Below, in pieces: positions 32,176 through 43,932 of a DNA stretch of 64,000 bases. The translations under genes were made by a program, and so were the position numbers. The notes beneath the pieces were generated by a model that saw only the letters and a list, made by a program, of their open reading frames with translations, was not told the origin of the DNA and did not search any database. Numbering within the stretch: the first letter of the stretch is position 1; each line of letters begins with the position of its first letter. The DNA is from Gymnopus androsaceus JB14 (Eukaryota; Basidiomycota; Agaricomycetes; Agaricales; Omphalotaceae): NCBI GenBank assembly GCA_009733575.1, contig ML769389.1, positions 124,001 to 188,000 on the forward strand, given 5' to 3'.

Positions 32176-33838
32176 CTATTCCCTACTCCCCGGCGAAGAT
32201 GGTACAGAATACTCAGAGTCAGAGCGAAGGCCCCCAATTCCAGTACCATCAGCAGAGAATGGATCCGTCGTCAGGCGAATTGGAATGACTTGCCTCAGTT
32301 CGATGAAGGGTGCCTTCTGGGCTTCGGGAGGTGTCATGGAGAACAATATACAGTCCTAGATTCTGAGTTTAGCTAACATCGGCAGGAAAGAGACTTGCGA
32401 TACCTTGACTGTTAGCCCCCCGGCTTTAAAACCCATTACTTTTATGGAAGGGTCAACAGTTATTTCACCAGAGAACGATATCCATGTAGGACCATCACCC
32501 TAATAATGATAAAAGTCAGCTAAAGAAATGTCTTGACGACAAGAAGGAAGAAATCTGCTTTACCGCATGTCTAAACGCTGCTTCCCCGATAGAATCTACC
32601 CGCCACATGTCCGTACGCGTCTGAGTTCCTATCATTTCGTTTCTGTGGCAGAAGAAATGAGCTTAGACAACGGCAGAAGACCAGATCGCTCCATACCTCA
32701 CATCGACAGTAACTTGGCGCATGATTTGTAAGCGTGTAGGTTTCTTTGCAGAAGATTGCCCAGAGGGCCCGAATGGCAAGAAAGAAGCTAAAGACAGAGC
32801 GGATGATTCCAACGTTAGATGGAAGGGGATGCTCTGGGAAGCGCAAAAAATGCGCGAGGCGGGAGTATATAAGCGCGTTTTGATATCTTGCAAGGATGCC
32901 CGCCGTGAGGAAATAACCGATTCGTAAAGTTGCCACTGTGATGTGCTCTCGAAACCGTTCCCTTTCCGTGAAAGAATTAACGGAAGAGGTGTAGGCATTG
33001 CTGGCCGAGTACGAGGGTAATACACGAATGGTGTGGTCAGCGTTCTTATTAATATCAGTGATGAGATGGTTCTTGCAAGTTGGAGCGACTTACGAGGTCC
33101 CAACATTGATACTGAAAAAGTTAGCTTTGACCAGAGGTGCTTTGTGTACGGTCACATAGATTGAATACTATCATAACAATCAGAAAATGCAAAGAGAGTG
33201 CAATCGGCGACCAACTTCAATACGAGCAGTGAAACCAGGAAGACCAGATAACTTGACACTATAAGTTGGAGGAAGGTTCTGTTCGAAGCTCAGCATTAAG
33301 CGTAATTGTAAAATGGACGTTACCGCATACACAAGGTTCATTCTCGAAATCGAAAGTGGTCGGCAAGGACAAATGGAAAGAGGAAGTGTTTGGGCAAGGA
33401 GTATCCCCCATCTGCTCCTTCGACCATAGCACCGCTCTTGCAAGGGATACTTTTTTATCCACAGTTCCTCCTTCTGCAATTTCTTTCAACTGCAGATGAC
33501 CCTCTACCTTGTTTCGTGGGTCAATGCGATGCTTCAGACGTTTGCCACGTACTACATACCTTTATTTCCACATTTGTTACGCCATCAGTCTTTGCGATGT
33601 CAATCGCACCATCGATGATTCCCCCCGAACCATAAGCGGGGATTTGTCCCTCTTGTCCGTTCAATGTTAGTTTCACATCGCCATTCTTCGAGTGCTTCAC
33701 AAAAGTTCCGGATGACCTCGGACGGAAGCGATTAGCTAGTGCTAAGCGTTGCTCATGCTCTTGAGGTTCCTCGGAGTATGCAGGAATGCTTGGAAGGGTA
33801 GGAGCCAGATAATAAGACGGAAGACTTGCCGTCGACAT
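32176..33838 (-). CDS. Arrestin-like N-terminal domain protein
   Basis: A multi-exon gene. The first exon encodes MSTASLPSYYLAPTLPSIPA, then YSEEPQEHEQRLALANR and LTLNGQEGQIPAYGSGGII, the layout of basidiomycete arrestin-like proteins. Further exons encode KEIAEGGTVDKKVSL, FHLSLPTTFDFENEP, LPPTYSVKLSGLPGFTARIE, then TPFVYYPRTRPAMPTP and SQSIPFHLTLESSAL. The C-terminus ends PSSPGSRE with a stop at 32176-32178. Arrestin-related proteins in fungi recruit Rsp5-type ubiquitin ligases to membrane transporters; whether this member does so is not visible (no clear PPxY was noted). Intron borders are approximate. Confidence 0.6.
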
Positions 33839-34206
33839 GGCAGGCGAAAGAGAGGGAGAAAAGGGATTACTACTTGATACTTATCCATCTCTCGGATATC
33901 CATGCGGAGACTGACGGCTATCTCCTTCCATGGCGAGAAATTCACATTACATTGGTCAATGTAAGCATTAATATTTACCCACGCATTGCAAAGATAACTT
34001 TTAGCACACGGATTCCGCGCCTGCTACCGGCAATCCGTTTTCGATGTTAACCGCTGACCATGGGCATTAAAGTGGGGCGCGAGTGCCGAAACTGCATACG
34101 CCGGGAAATTTTTGTAAGCATTTCACTGATATAATTGTTATAATGTACATTTACATACAAGCATACGTTCGTTGCGACCTTCAGACTCACGAGAGTATAA
34201 GAAAAA
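33839..34206. other. intergenic, nothing recognised
   Basis: About 370 bases between the arrestin-like start and the end of Egt1; no gene or repeat identified. Confidence 0.45.
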
Positions 34207-37200
34207 TCATACATCGTACGCAACGCGAGCACCAACCCATGGGTAGGGATAGTTGCGTTGATACCAGTTCCTGACAGACTTCCTTTCTGCAATACGAGGA
34301 ATAGTGGCGTATGAGCCTCCAATCTGAACCATACGAAAAACATGATCAGGTGTTGCTCGAAAGTTACTCTGGAAGACCTATACGCACCACAACTTGATGA
34401 GCTCCGTCAAAGAAGTCCATCGAGTAGCTTTTAGAACGGGTCAAAACGAGTTCCGAGTTTGATGCCAGTCCGACTCACCCAGGGTATAATTTCGACGGTA
34501 TGAAGCCCTCATACTTCTCAAAGGTTGTCGAGGTCCACTCCCAGACTCCACCGTTATGGCCTTTTCCGTCATTTTGTTTGCTACCTGTGGTAGCACTAGG
34601 ATAGTTGTTAGCTTTTGTAAAAGTCCAGTAAAGGGCAACGCACGGAACGGGGTGCCAGTTCCGGAATCCGGTGTTTGTGCCTCCTTCGTAGCCACAGTGG
34701 AACTTGTCATAGAACAGACGCAGTTCAGGTTCAGTTGGGAGACGGCCGCCTTTGACTATGGCGTACGTCGACAAATCATTATATGAGGCGATAACAGGCC
34801 AATTCTCCGCGATAGTGACGGGGAATGGGTCCATATAAAGTACGAACCTAGGCATGATTAGTTTTGATACATATTCTTTGAGAAGGCATCCGCCTACCCT
34901 GAATTCCCCATCTTCTTCAATCCAGCTGGCGGGGACTTGGAACTTTTGCTTGTTTGCCTTGAAGACCTCATAAAATTCACCGTTGGTGATAGGTCTCCAG
35001 CTGATGCGGAACTCCCCAACTTCAGCCTGCCTTTTCGGATGCTCATTATCCCAGCCGAACTCGTGAGCTTCAATTTTTAGTCTGCAATCCTCAAGCTCAT
35101 CATCCTCCTCGGCATCATCATGTCCTAGCTCTATTACAGCAGGACCTAAGACAACACTCTCCTCGGTCACTGGAGGGAGATATTTCCAACTATTAGCCAG
35201 CGAGTTCCAGTCAGGAACAGCGAAACCAGGAGGAGGGACGGTTCCAGATCCTGCGCGTTGAAGAAGCATGTACAAGAGGGTCTCGGCGTGAAGAGCCTCA
35301 TGCTCAAAAGTCATGAACAAGACTCTACCCACTTTCCTGGTAAGAGTCTGCTTGCCGGTATCAAAATCGTCGTACAATTTCGAGAGGCGTGCCCGGACGC
35401 GGGAGCGGAACTGAAGGATAGAGTTGAGACTAGGCCATTCATCGTCATTTTCGGGCACCTCCGAATGAGGCTGCAGGTCGAGTCAGTGAAATAGCAGGAA
35501 CAGCATGAACATGAGACGTACGTGACATTTCGAAGGGATCATCGACATCTGGGTCAATTCCACGCTGCAAATCGTTAGTGTACCACAGCTGGCAACAATC
35601 GGATACTTACTTCAAAGATATCCTACGCAGGCAAAGATTGAGTTTTCACCAATAGAATCAACAATAATGATGCTAACCTTGAACGAAACAGGCTCTGTGT
35701 GAGGTTCCTTCAAGAGCCTAGATAAATGAATGTCTAGGAAAGCCGGGATATGTCCGAGATAGAACAAGCAAATGTGGCGCAAATCGATAGGCTTTTGATG
35801 CAACATCGAAGGTGGAATCATTCGAAGCGTAATCGTATCCCAAGCGGCCCAAAGGTTCTCCCATTCTTGAGTAGATGGGACGCCAAATGGCGAAGTGGAG
35901 TATTTCTTATTCGGAACGAGCTCCCCAGAAGAGTTGCACGCATTGGGCGAGCTAAGAAGAGGAAAAATGAAGGCTGGACGCTCCAATAGCCACAAGGAAT
36001 AACGAGAGGTGCTGTCAATCCATCTTTGGACGGGTCGCAGGTTACCCTCAGAAAAGAGCGTATGGGCGTCGACTTCAGAGAACTAGATGAACCAAAATAA
36101 GCATTAGCAAAGTGCGATAAAGATAACTATTGAGTTTGGCTTTACCTTCCATGATTCTTCCACCTTGATAAGCTCACTTTCCTTGAAATCTACCGATAGA
36201 TCGCTGGATGGGATTTGTACCGTCTGCGAGATCTTGGACTTGTAAAAAGCCTCATGACGACCTGGATACAAATGGTTTAGCTCAGCGGGAAGTAGAGAAA
36301 AGCCTCGCACTGACGTTCGATTTCATCGTATCTCTGTTTCAAGCAATTGATAAGTGATCAAGTTAAAGTTCGATATCAAGCAACTCACGTTAACGTAATC
36401 CCATTTATCTTCAGAGAATAAGCTTTCATCCCCTAAAGCTCGGCCAGCTCCTCTCAAGCCATTCATGATGAAGTCCTTGGTATGATTGCGAGGATCGTTA
36501 TACGCTTCCTCGATCAAAACCTTCTTATTATCGTGGTCTAAACCCAATAACAATGTATCTCCAGATCCTGGGCGAAGAGGCAGCGAACGCAGGAAAGCTG
36601 CACCTCCATCTCGGTCAAAGTTACCGAGCGACGAGCCGAGGAACATGACATGCAGCGGAGGTTGAGATTCCTCGGGCGTTGAGGGAGAGGAGATATCGGA
36701 TGCAGGAGTTCGTGAAGAATCTGATCCTGAAGAGCTCGAGGATGGTGAAGGATCCCTGGCGTCGAATTTCCAAGTAGGAGTTGAAACTCTGGCCAGTCTG
36801 TCGAGAGCAGCGGAGGACGTGTGCAACCCCGCACACAGGAGGAATTTCAACCCATCGTCGTACGTTCCCCACATTCCTTTGGTTTCGACCTTTCCTTTGA
36901 GATCCGATCCAATTTCGGACATGCCGATTTCGCTCAAGGTACGTTCGAGTTCTCGTTTCTCGAGATCAAGAGCGTAGTAGGTTATCGGAGCGTTATTGCT
37001 GTGAGTCTCGACAATTTGGGATAGAGCAAGCAGGATGTGTGAAGTCTTGCGAAGAGCCCTGACAATACATTGTCAATCAGATGGTGGTGGCTGCGGCAGC
37101 AGAAGGAAGGCATCAAAATTCAGATACTTACCCAGCTCCCAATTCAAGGACTTTTTCTCCTGGAACGAGCCCCGTTGAGCGATGCATCGCTGCCACAATA

Positions 37201-37430
37201 TCGGAAGCATGGTTCTTCAAGATCTCCTCTTCAGCACCGAATAAGTAGTACTCTGGTGCCTTGGTGGTAATCTCGTCGTACAAGCGGAGCCCTCGTTCAT
37301 CATACAACAACATTGTCGGAAGGTTTTTTTCGTCTGAGGAGCGTCGTAAACCATCGAGAATTTGCTGTTGGATAACACGAAGGTCTTCAGATGTTTCGCG
37401 GGCATGTACATCGACAATTTCGACTGGCAT
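34207..37430 (-). CDS. egt1: Egt1, ergothioneine biosynthesis protein (EgtD-EgtB fusion)
   Basis: A multi-exon gene of about 850 codons. The N-terminal half is the EgtD histidine trimethyltransferase: PTMLLYDERGLRLYDEIT, YYLFGAEEEIL, KVLELGAG (SAM-binding), HVMFLGSSLGNFDRDGG and TLLLGLDHD. The second half is EgtB-like. A DinB-type helical domain supplies the iron ligands (FYLGHIPAF, then the HEALHAE triad in FEHEALHAETLLYML). An FGE-sulfatase domain follows (GGRLPTEPELRLFYDK, GGVWEWTSTTFEKYEGF, GGSYATIPRI, NYPYPWVGARVAYDV, TGA at 34207-34209). The enzyme makes hercynine from histidine and then couples cysteine by an oxygen-dependent sulfoxide synthase step; ergothioneine is an antioxidant. 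The start is the ATG at 37428-37430 (MPVEIVDVHA); the longer open frame begins at TTG. A Ser/Pro-rich insert of about 35 residues (near 36665-36760) lies in the methyltransferase. Confidence 0.92.
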
Positions 37431-38022
37431 GATGGATTGAGCGAATTGGTCTAAAGGTATTACTTTATATACGATTTTACGGGACTTACAAGCTTGTTTT
37501 ACATGACGTATCTTTTGGATCAGTCGATCTGAATCAATCTGAATCAATCGGGGTGGCAAAAAACAGAACTGGGGTTCACGGATCTAGAACTTCAAGTAGA
37601 AGCTCAGCGACGCGCTCAATTAGCCTCGTGTTTGGAGGTGCAGGTTGAGTTCAGTGATCTTTTCCGAGTCGGGACCTAATCTTGACGGTGCTAAGTAAGG
37701 ATTTGTAATATTTCTCCATAAGATTCCCCATCTGCACCTTGATGAAAAGCCGCGCGTCGCCGTTTGCGGTCCAGAACAGCTGAATTTGTCACCACACTCC
37801 TCAGGTGGACTCAAAATATATAATTATCTTCGCACTGAAAGGCACCTGCAGTACTCGCTCCATCGGAATCGGAGCTCATCTGGATACAGGTGATGTATTA
37901 TCTCCTTAAATATATGTACTTCAAGTACAAGGTATGCGCACGAGTGGTATAAGAGTATTAGGCACCGGCAACTCCATCCAATATAAAAATCGACCTTCTC
38001 TAGATAAAATAAAATAGCACAT
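37431..38022. other. intergenic, nothing recognised
   Basis: About 590 bases with the Egt1 promoter and the 3' flank of the DHHC gene. A short direct repeat (GATCTGAATCAATC, GAATCAATC) occurs at about 37526-37549. Confidence 0.45.
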
Positions 38023-39512
38023 TCATACATCCTTGTCTTGAATCACCAGCTCTCTGGCCAGACGAACCAAAAGCTCTTCTGAATTTGCTGCACGCGGAAA
38101 GGACTTCCCGTCCCCGGTACTAGAAAGCCCCCATTAGTAACATGACTCTCGCAAGAAATCAAATTCACTCGTACCTGCTACCTCCACACAATACACGGTA
38201 GGCTAATCCATATGGTCGCTTCCATCCCAATACCTGTGTCCAGTTCTTCTTGAATCCGACGTCATACAGGCGTATATAGCCATGAGCATCCTTCACCAAT
38301 CTCCTCTGTCGGTAGGAAAGTTCGTGCTCAAGTGGGGGATCAGAAAGTCTGCTAGCCTCCGTGCTTGGCAGTACAGGCAAATGACGAAGTAGCAGAAATG
38401 GAGTAATGTTTTCTATAGTTGTCTGATTGGTGCTATTTCATGAAACGTGTGTTAGGGTCGCGGTCGCGAAAGAGTTAGGGGGAAAGCCAAACCAAGGCAC
38501 GTTACCTTACTAGATATAAGTGGTAAATGAAAAAAGAGCCAATGACGAGGGAAAAGGTGATGCCCGCAAACGTTAGCAGGATTTCATGCTATACGCAAGG
38601 CTAGTTTAAATTGGGATTGGTTGGTAACGAACGACGTCGAAACTTACGATAGGGGTGAATTCGTCCTATACGCAAGGCTAGTTTAGATTGGGGTTGGTTG
38701 GTAATGAACGACGTCGAAACTTACGATGGTGTAGGGATTTTTAAACGCAAAGTAAAGAGCATTAGCACACACCGCTGCGACGTATATCGCAAGCAGAGTT
38801 ATGCAAAATAAGAAGTGGAGGAAGGCGGGGTACGTCCTGTGGCCAATGCATCGATTTCCGAGCCATGGACAATGATGATCTATGAATACCTCAAGATGGA
38901 CACCAAAGGTTGAGCGCAGTTGCACTTACCCATCTTCAGTACACATCTTCCGCAAAACGAACAATGATGAGTCCGTTCAGGTTTTGGGGCCTATGGAGAC
39001 TGTTGGGATAAAAATCAACGCGAACAGGAGAAACACATACCCAACAGGAGCGACACCACTTCCCGGGTGCAGAGAAATCATCGGGAGACATCAAAGCCTC
39101 TGTTAGACCAACTTCTTCATTGTCGTCATGATCATTGAGTGGTTCATCGAATGTGACTGGACCCGGATCGCGCGCAACCAGCACGATAAGAGAAGAAAAC
39201 ATCATGAAAGTGAGCGCATATACGCAAAGGATGTGGACAGTAAATTTGATAGGTGTTTTGAGAACCACCAGATAGTGGTTGATTAGGATAAACAGGAGGG
39301 ATGGATGTGGTGCCAAAAGGAGAACGACGACGCCTGTAAGATATCTGAGCTTTCCAGATTTGGAATGAACAAGTTTGCTCACCATAGAGAGGGAGGTTGT
39401 GATACCAGCGTCTGTTTGGCTTATCTTCGTCGTAAGACGTAGGTGTGAATATTTGGGTGATAGCATTAGGCGGCTCGGTGAACGTAAGAAGAGGTGGAGG
39501 TCTTGCAGGCAT
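38023..39512 (-). CDS. DHHC-type palmitoyltransferase
   Basis: A multi-exon gene with start ATG at 39510-39512 (MPARPPPLLTFTEPPNAITQ). Two N-terminal membrane segments (GVVVLLLAPHPSLLFILINH and HILCVYALTFMMFSSLIVLV) precede the Cys-rich domain: WCRSCW, then RTHHCSFCGRCVLKM, then DHHCPWLGNRCIGHRTYPAF with the catalytic Cys. Two more membrane segments (FLFCITLLAIYVAAVCANAL and ILLTFAGITFSLVIGSFFI) follow, then a cytosolic tail ending LVIQDKDV. The family transfers palmitate to cysteines of membrane-associated proteins at Golgi or plasma membrane. Between the third and fourth membrane segments the gene has two nearly identical 59-nt introns (38666-38724 and 38589-38647) around an 18-nt exon, produced by a 77-bp tandem duplication. 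Confidence 0.85.
38589..38724 (-). repeat. 77-bp tandem duplication that doubled an intron
   Basis: The intron 38666-38724 and the intron 38589-38647 are both 59 nt and differ at only three positions. The 18 bp between them (38648-38665) form a mini-exon encoding DEFTPI in frame between NPYTI and HEILLTF. Both copies keep GTAAGT and GTATAG borders. Confidence 0.88.
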
Positions 39513-39747
39513 TTTGGAATCGTTCAGCGGAAATTACTGTGGAAATGAATGGCCCATATAAGGTTCTACAGTGGAAGTGGCTTAGTATAATGAACTAAGA
39601 GCATGTCGACGTGGGCAAGGATGAATTCCGAAAACGTCTGTCACAGTCACTACCAGGCATCAATCATTACGTGGGCGCTAAACCCGACGCTAGTTGAAAT
39701 CATTCCCTTCACTGCTGCCAGTGTCAGGAATAGACAGCGACACAATC

Positions 39748-40942
39748 ATGCTCTTTCGCGACGCAATAAATGTGACGCATATAACCAACCTCGATGATGG
39801 CAACATATACGAAGGACAGATGGATGGAGAATGGTGTGTAGGATCGTAAGTGCTTCACCACCTCTGTACTTACACAACTCCGTCTCATCTACAATCAGAG
39901 TGCCAAATGGAGGTATGTCCTCTTCATTCACCTGCAAAGTCGATGCTAATCTAACTAGGGTACGTTCTGGCTCAAATCGTCGAAGCCTGTATACAACAGC
40001 AATCGTCTTCCCCACATCCGGACCCTATTCACGTTACCGCATACTTTCTGAATGCTGCTTCGCTATCGCCATTCAGGGTGGTCGTACGCCTCTTGAAGAG
40101 AGGAAAGAACTTTACAAATTTAGTGGCGGACCTATCGCAAGATGTGAGTCCCTTGTATTTCGCGGTATTTCCATTCACATCCTCGACCCGTAGAATATCA
40201 CAAAGGTCACTTCTCATCTCATTTTTGGAGTCTTGGAAGCTCCTTCAGATGCGAATAAAAATATTATAAACCTCCTACCTCCTTCTCCCTACGCTCGCAA
40301 AGTGCCTTTGTACCATCATCCCTCCAAAGCACCCCGAAAAAGCCTCCCCATACTTCTGAACTTTCACTCCCGGTTTGATGCTACACAGGAGCCCGAAATC
40401 GCCAGCCAGAACCATCTGAATAGTCCCCGTCGCACCACCGCCAGTACCATTGGTGGTGGCGGGTTGGATTATGGAATTTGGTGTGGGTTCAAGGACAAGG
40501 AAGAAACACTCTCCATTGCAAGTTTGGCCTTATTCGCCGATATTGCTTCCAATGCTCCAATGCTTCTCCCGAGAGAACATAGAAAGGGTTTGGGAACTAG
40601 GCAAGTGCAATGATGGTTCTGAAGCTATGTACTAACAGGTGATTCGTGGACACTCACAGCTGGTTCCCAACAATGACATTGACCATTGAATACAAATTTT
40701 CAATACCAAAGTCATCCAAGACTCATTCAAAGCGCACCGTGGGTGTCTTTTCTTCTACCAAATTTTTACATGGTGCTATGGGGAGGAATGATATGTACAC
40801 TGAGCTTTGGACAGCACCATGCGATATTGGTGAGGGACTTGAGGTTGAAGGGTGGCGGGACGAGCAAGTCTGTCTCGCAGTGTCGACTCAAATGTCACTC
40901 ATCGTTCCAATGGCTATAAATCAAGCAAAAGGGAAATTGTAG
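39748..40942 (+). CDS. Thioesterase-like (double hotdog, acyl-CoA thioesterase II type) protein
   Basis: Exons join from the ATG at 39748 (MLFRDAINVTHI). The sequence VPNGGYVLAQIVEACIQQQ and HVTAYFLNAASLSPFRVVV form the first hotdog fold of thioesterase-like proteins. GGGLDYGIWCGFKDKEETLS and ALFADIASNAPMLLP, followed by TSWFPTMTLTIEYKFSIP, form the second. The C-terminal part reads FLHGAMGRNDMYTELWTAP and ends NQAKGKL. The expected activity is hydrolysis of acyl-CoA thioesters, but the fungal group is mostly uncharacterised. Introns lie near 39840-39900, 39910-39960, 40145-40200 and 40605-40660. The gene is divergent to the DHHC gene, 235 bp apart. Confidence 0.7.
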
Positions 40943-42320
40943 TAATCTTTGGATATTATTTATCACCCGATTGGTCAAACTTGGGTCAAACCCAGCTCCA
41001 AACCCTGCCTCTGCTCTCCTTATACATCGACTATCATTGTACCTAGTTCACGATCATGATGTGAGGATCGACAAGCCATTCAGGCTAATGGTCCCCCCGA
41101 AATAACCAAGACAGGCTTTATTAAGCTTCTTCATCCCAAATCTTCGACTAGAATTCTACAGGTTGCAGCGTCCGCATTCCGAGCCAGTATACATACTGTA
41201 TATACCAAGACCAAATCATGAAAGAAAGATGACTAACCTCTATACAGCACACGCATGGATCGTCAGTCTGCTTAGGGGAGAGTCGGGAGACTATGACTAA
41301 CCGCTGGTGGCACATGATATGTTTCTCGACTGCCAGTATTTAAAATTTTCGTCGAGATGTTCGAAGACGCATCCTGTGTACCTTTATGTGGATACGGTTG
41401 AAGTCAAGGAACTCTATTAGGCAAGCAAAACGATTTTAGACTTACGTTTTCGCTTTAACAAGTAGATGGTATACTGCCAAAAAAAGATAGCGTAAATGAG
41501 GCCCTCCAGCGGCCAGCCCGGGCGGGGGTCAGTAGGAGGCTAGGAACTTTCGGGGGCCTGCAAGGTTGTTTCTTGGTTTTTGGGTCGTTGAAGTACCAAG
41601 GACAGAAGGATATCGTTGCATTTGAGATATATTTGCGCTCAGTCCGCGGGTGCACTTATACTTACTAGGTGCCGGAAAAAATATGGGAAATGTGCTTACA
41701 GCTCTATACATTCCAGTTCCTCCTGAATCGTAAGACATCAAGGAATTCTTGATTAATTCCACCACCAGTAAGGAACTGGAACATGCATGACTGGAACTAA
41801 CTTGGCGTCCAGATCTGGACGGTATAAATAATTTCAATACCCGAGAACCCGAAAGAAAGTTTATCGATAATTTGACCATCTAACTTTTTTTCCCAGCTTT
41901 GGTACCCATATTAGTAGCAATATAGTAGAGACAAAGGTACATCGTTGGACTGACATTTGATACGCGTAATACTACGTCGATAACTCGGAAGAGCAATTGC
42001 ATCTGCAGCGACTAGAGGCCCCAAGAGAGATGAAGAAGAAAAACCTAGTATGTTGGACCACGACGAACTTGAGGTACGCGTTGGTAACATAGACAAGTAA
42101 TTTTTTGGTTTCTAGGTAGAATCGATACCAAAAGTCGAAATTTCTCTGAGAGGGCATACTGAGGGCATGAGCTCGAGATAAGCGCTCATCGACGCGATCA
42201 CCGGTCCGTTCAAAGTCCGCCTGCCTAAAATTTTTCCTTCCACTGCAACTGTACAGTTTCTTTATCTTACATCTCATCTCATCTATGCTCCATTAATCAG
42301 ACCATACCCACCCAAATATC
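40943..42320. other. long intergenic stretch, no gene recognised
   Basis: About 1.38 kb. A minus-strand frame of 116 codons (41529-41879) contains a possible 35-nt intron but matches nothing I recognise. A second minus frame (41972-42277) is Ser/Arg-rich and probably chance. Confidence 0.45.
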
Positions 42321-43831
42321 ATGACTATGGACAGCTTTCAAGAAAAAACAGAAACGGCCGCGCCTTTAAACGAAAAGGCAGTCGTTTGGACGGAAGATGA
42401 ACTGAGGGGCCAAAACCCGGTTATCGAGAGCGCCGAGTATGCATATAAGGTTAGCACAAATTTCTTCAGTGACGCTTCAACTAGACTAGCTTTATAGAAA
42501 GCGAATATCGTTCAAGTGAACCAAGAAGGCGTATCCATTGCTGCCCGTCATGTAATTTACTCCTTCCTTGCCGACGAACGATCTAATAACGTATTTGGCA
42601 AAGATCTACTCCAAGCTCAAAGCTGAATCTTATACGCCCCGCTCATGGCGCGCGCATCCCCTGCATTTGATACCTGCAGAGCCGTACTCGGATCCTTCTA
42701 ATAAAGCCGTCCTAAACTGGATATTCCTCATATCTGCGCTAAACTTTAGCTTCTGGTCTTCGCGGGAAGGCCAACTTGATCGATATGCCGTCGAATGGAA
42801 ATCCGGATGGAATGGATCTAAGACCGTACGCTGGACAGGATACTGGAGTCTTGTAGCCTCCCTGAATAGAGGCATGTCTCCTTGAAATTCATGGCTACGT
42901 TGATTAACGCTATTTCCAGCTATACACGACGATAACATTCCAATTACCGACCCCTATTTCTACTCATCCGAGATACTTTGCCCTGATTCACTCATCTCAT
43001 CCGTATTTCGCGCTGCCAGCCATTGTAATGAAACCATTCCGCTCCTTCAAGAGCGTATATTCATCATGCGAGAAGTGGGATTTATCCTCTGTACTGTAAG
43101 ATTTCTCTCTGTTCTGGAGCTGATGCATACTAATCGATATGATTGACAGAGTTTCGGGGGCTCTTTCCAGGGTTTTCTGGAAGAATTTCAGCGCCGGCAC
43201 GATGGCCAGGGAACAGCACTTGACCTTGTGAAGATGGTTACTGACACGTTCCCTTCGTTCAGAGATGAAGTTTTCTACGAAGGCCAAAAAGGTACAGTTT
43301 CGTCACATGAATTTGACGGTCTATGCTCACTGGTGTATAGTCTGCTTCTGGAAACGCGCTCAAATTCTGGTTGCCGAGGCGTGGGCCGCGTTCTATCCCG
43401 ATCCGACAGAAAATTCCCCTCACCCATTGTTCCCTGGCGTCCGAGGACCTGCGATCCACGATTTGACGATGTTCGCTGATTATCGCGTCCCCCAAATACT
43501 CCACCACCTAAAAATTATGGTATACCCGTCCTCCCTAGTTCGAAAACTTTGTGCTGGCACAGCTCTAGATGCAGGATCAAAGGAAGAAATCAGTCTGCGC
43601 GCAGGAAGTATAGTTGCTGTCGAAAGGTTGAGGGACGCCATCCTGAAATTAATTGCAGAGGGTGCTAATGCCACCGAAACTGATTCTTCTGCTGACGGAA
43701 TTAGTAGTGTATTGATCGATTTTTTCCTATGGGATTTGGCCAAAAAGTTGGAAAGGGGAGAAGACAAGATTGAAGGTCTTCGAACCGCTGACATTATCCC
43801 TGCTCATCGTACTAGAAGCATTTGGTATTGA
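42321..43831 (+). CDS. QNG1: Queuosine salvage enzyme (QNG1, former DUF2419)
   Basis: A multi-exon gene starting MTMDSFQEKTETAAPLNEKA. Family-wide landmarks are all in frame: RHIYSKLKAESYTPRSWRAH, LNWIFLISALNFSFW, TGYWSLVASLNRAI, SEILCPDSLISSVFRA, LVAEAWAAFY, MFADYRVPQILHHLKIM, and the C-terminal HRTRSIWY. The protein hydrolyses queuosine 5'-monophosphate (nucleoside glycosidase activity), releasing queuine for tRNA modification. Fungi that keep it scavenge queuine or queuosine from bacteria or food. Introns are short GT-AG (for example 42450-42498, 42549-42610, 42871-42918, 43099-43149). No lesion was seen. Confidence 0.88.
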
Positions 43832-43932
43832 TTCTTTTAGATTAAACTTTTTATTAATACTACAGGGCATGGTCCCAGATACCATCTGTATAATCTACAC
43901 ACATTTACTTAATAAAACGACCGACCTGCTTT

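Noticed and set aside
37431..37559. N-terminal extension of Egt1 to 37559
   Set aside because: That frame begins at TTG; the first in-frame ATG with family similarity is at 37430.
41529..41879. 116-codon minus-strand frame with a possible small intron
   Set aside because: No family resemblance and no coding signature; splicing the candidate intron leads straight to a stop.
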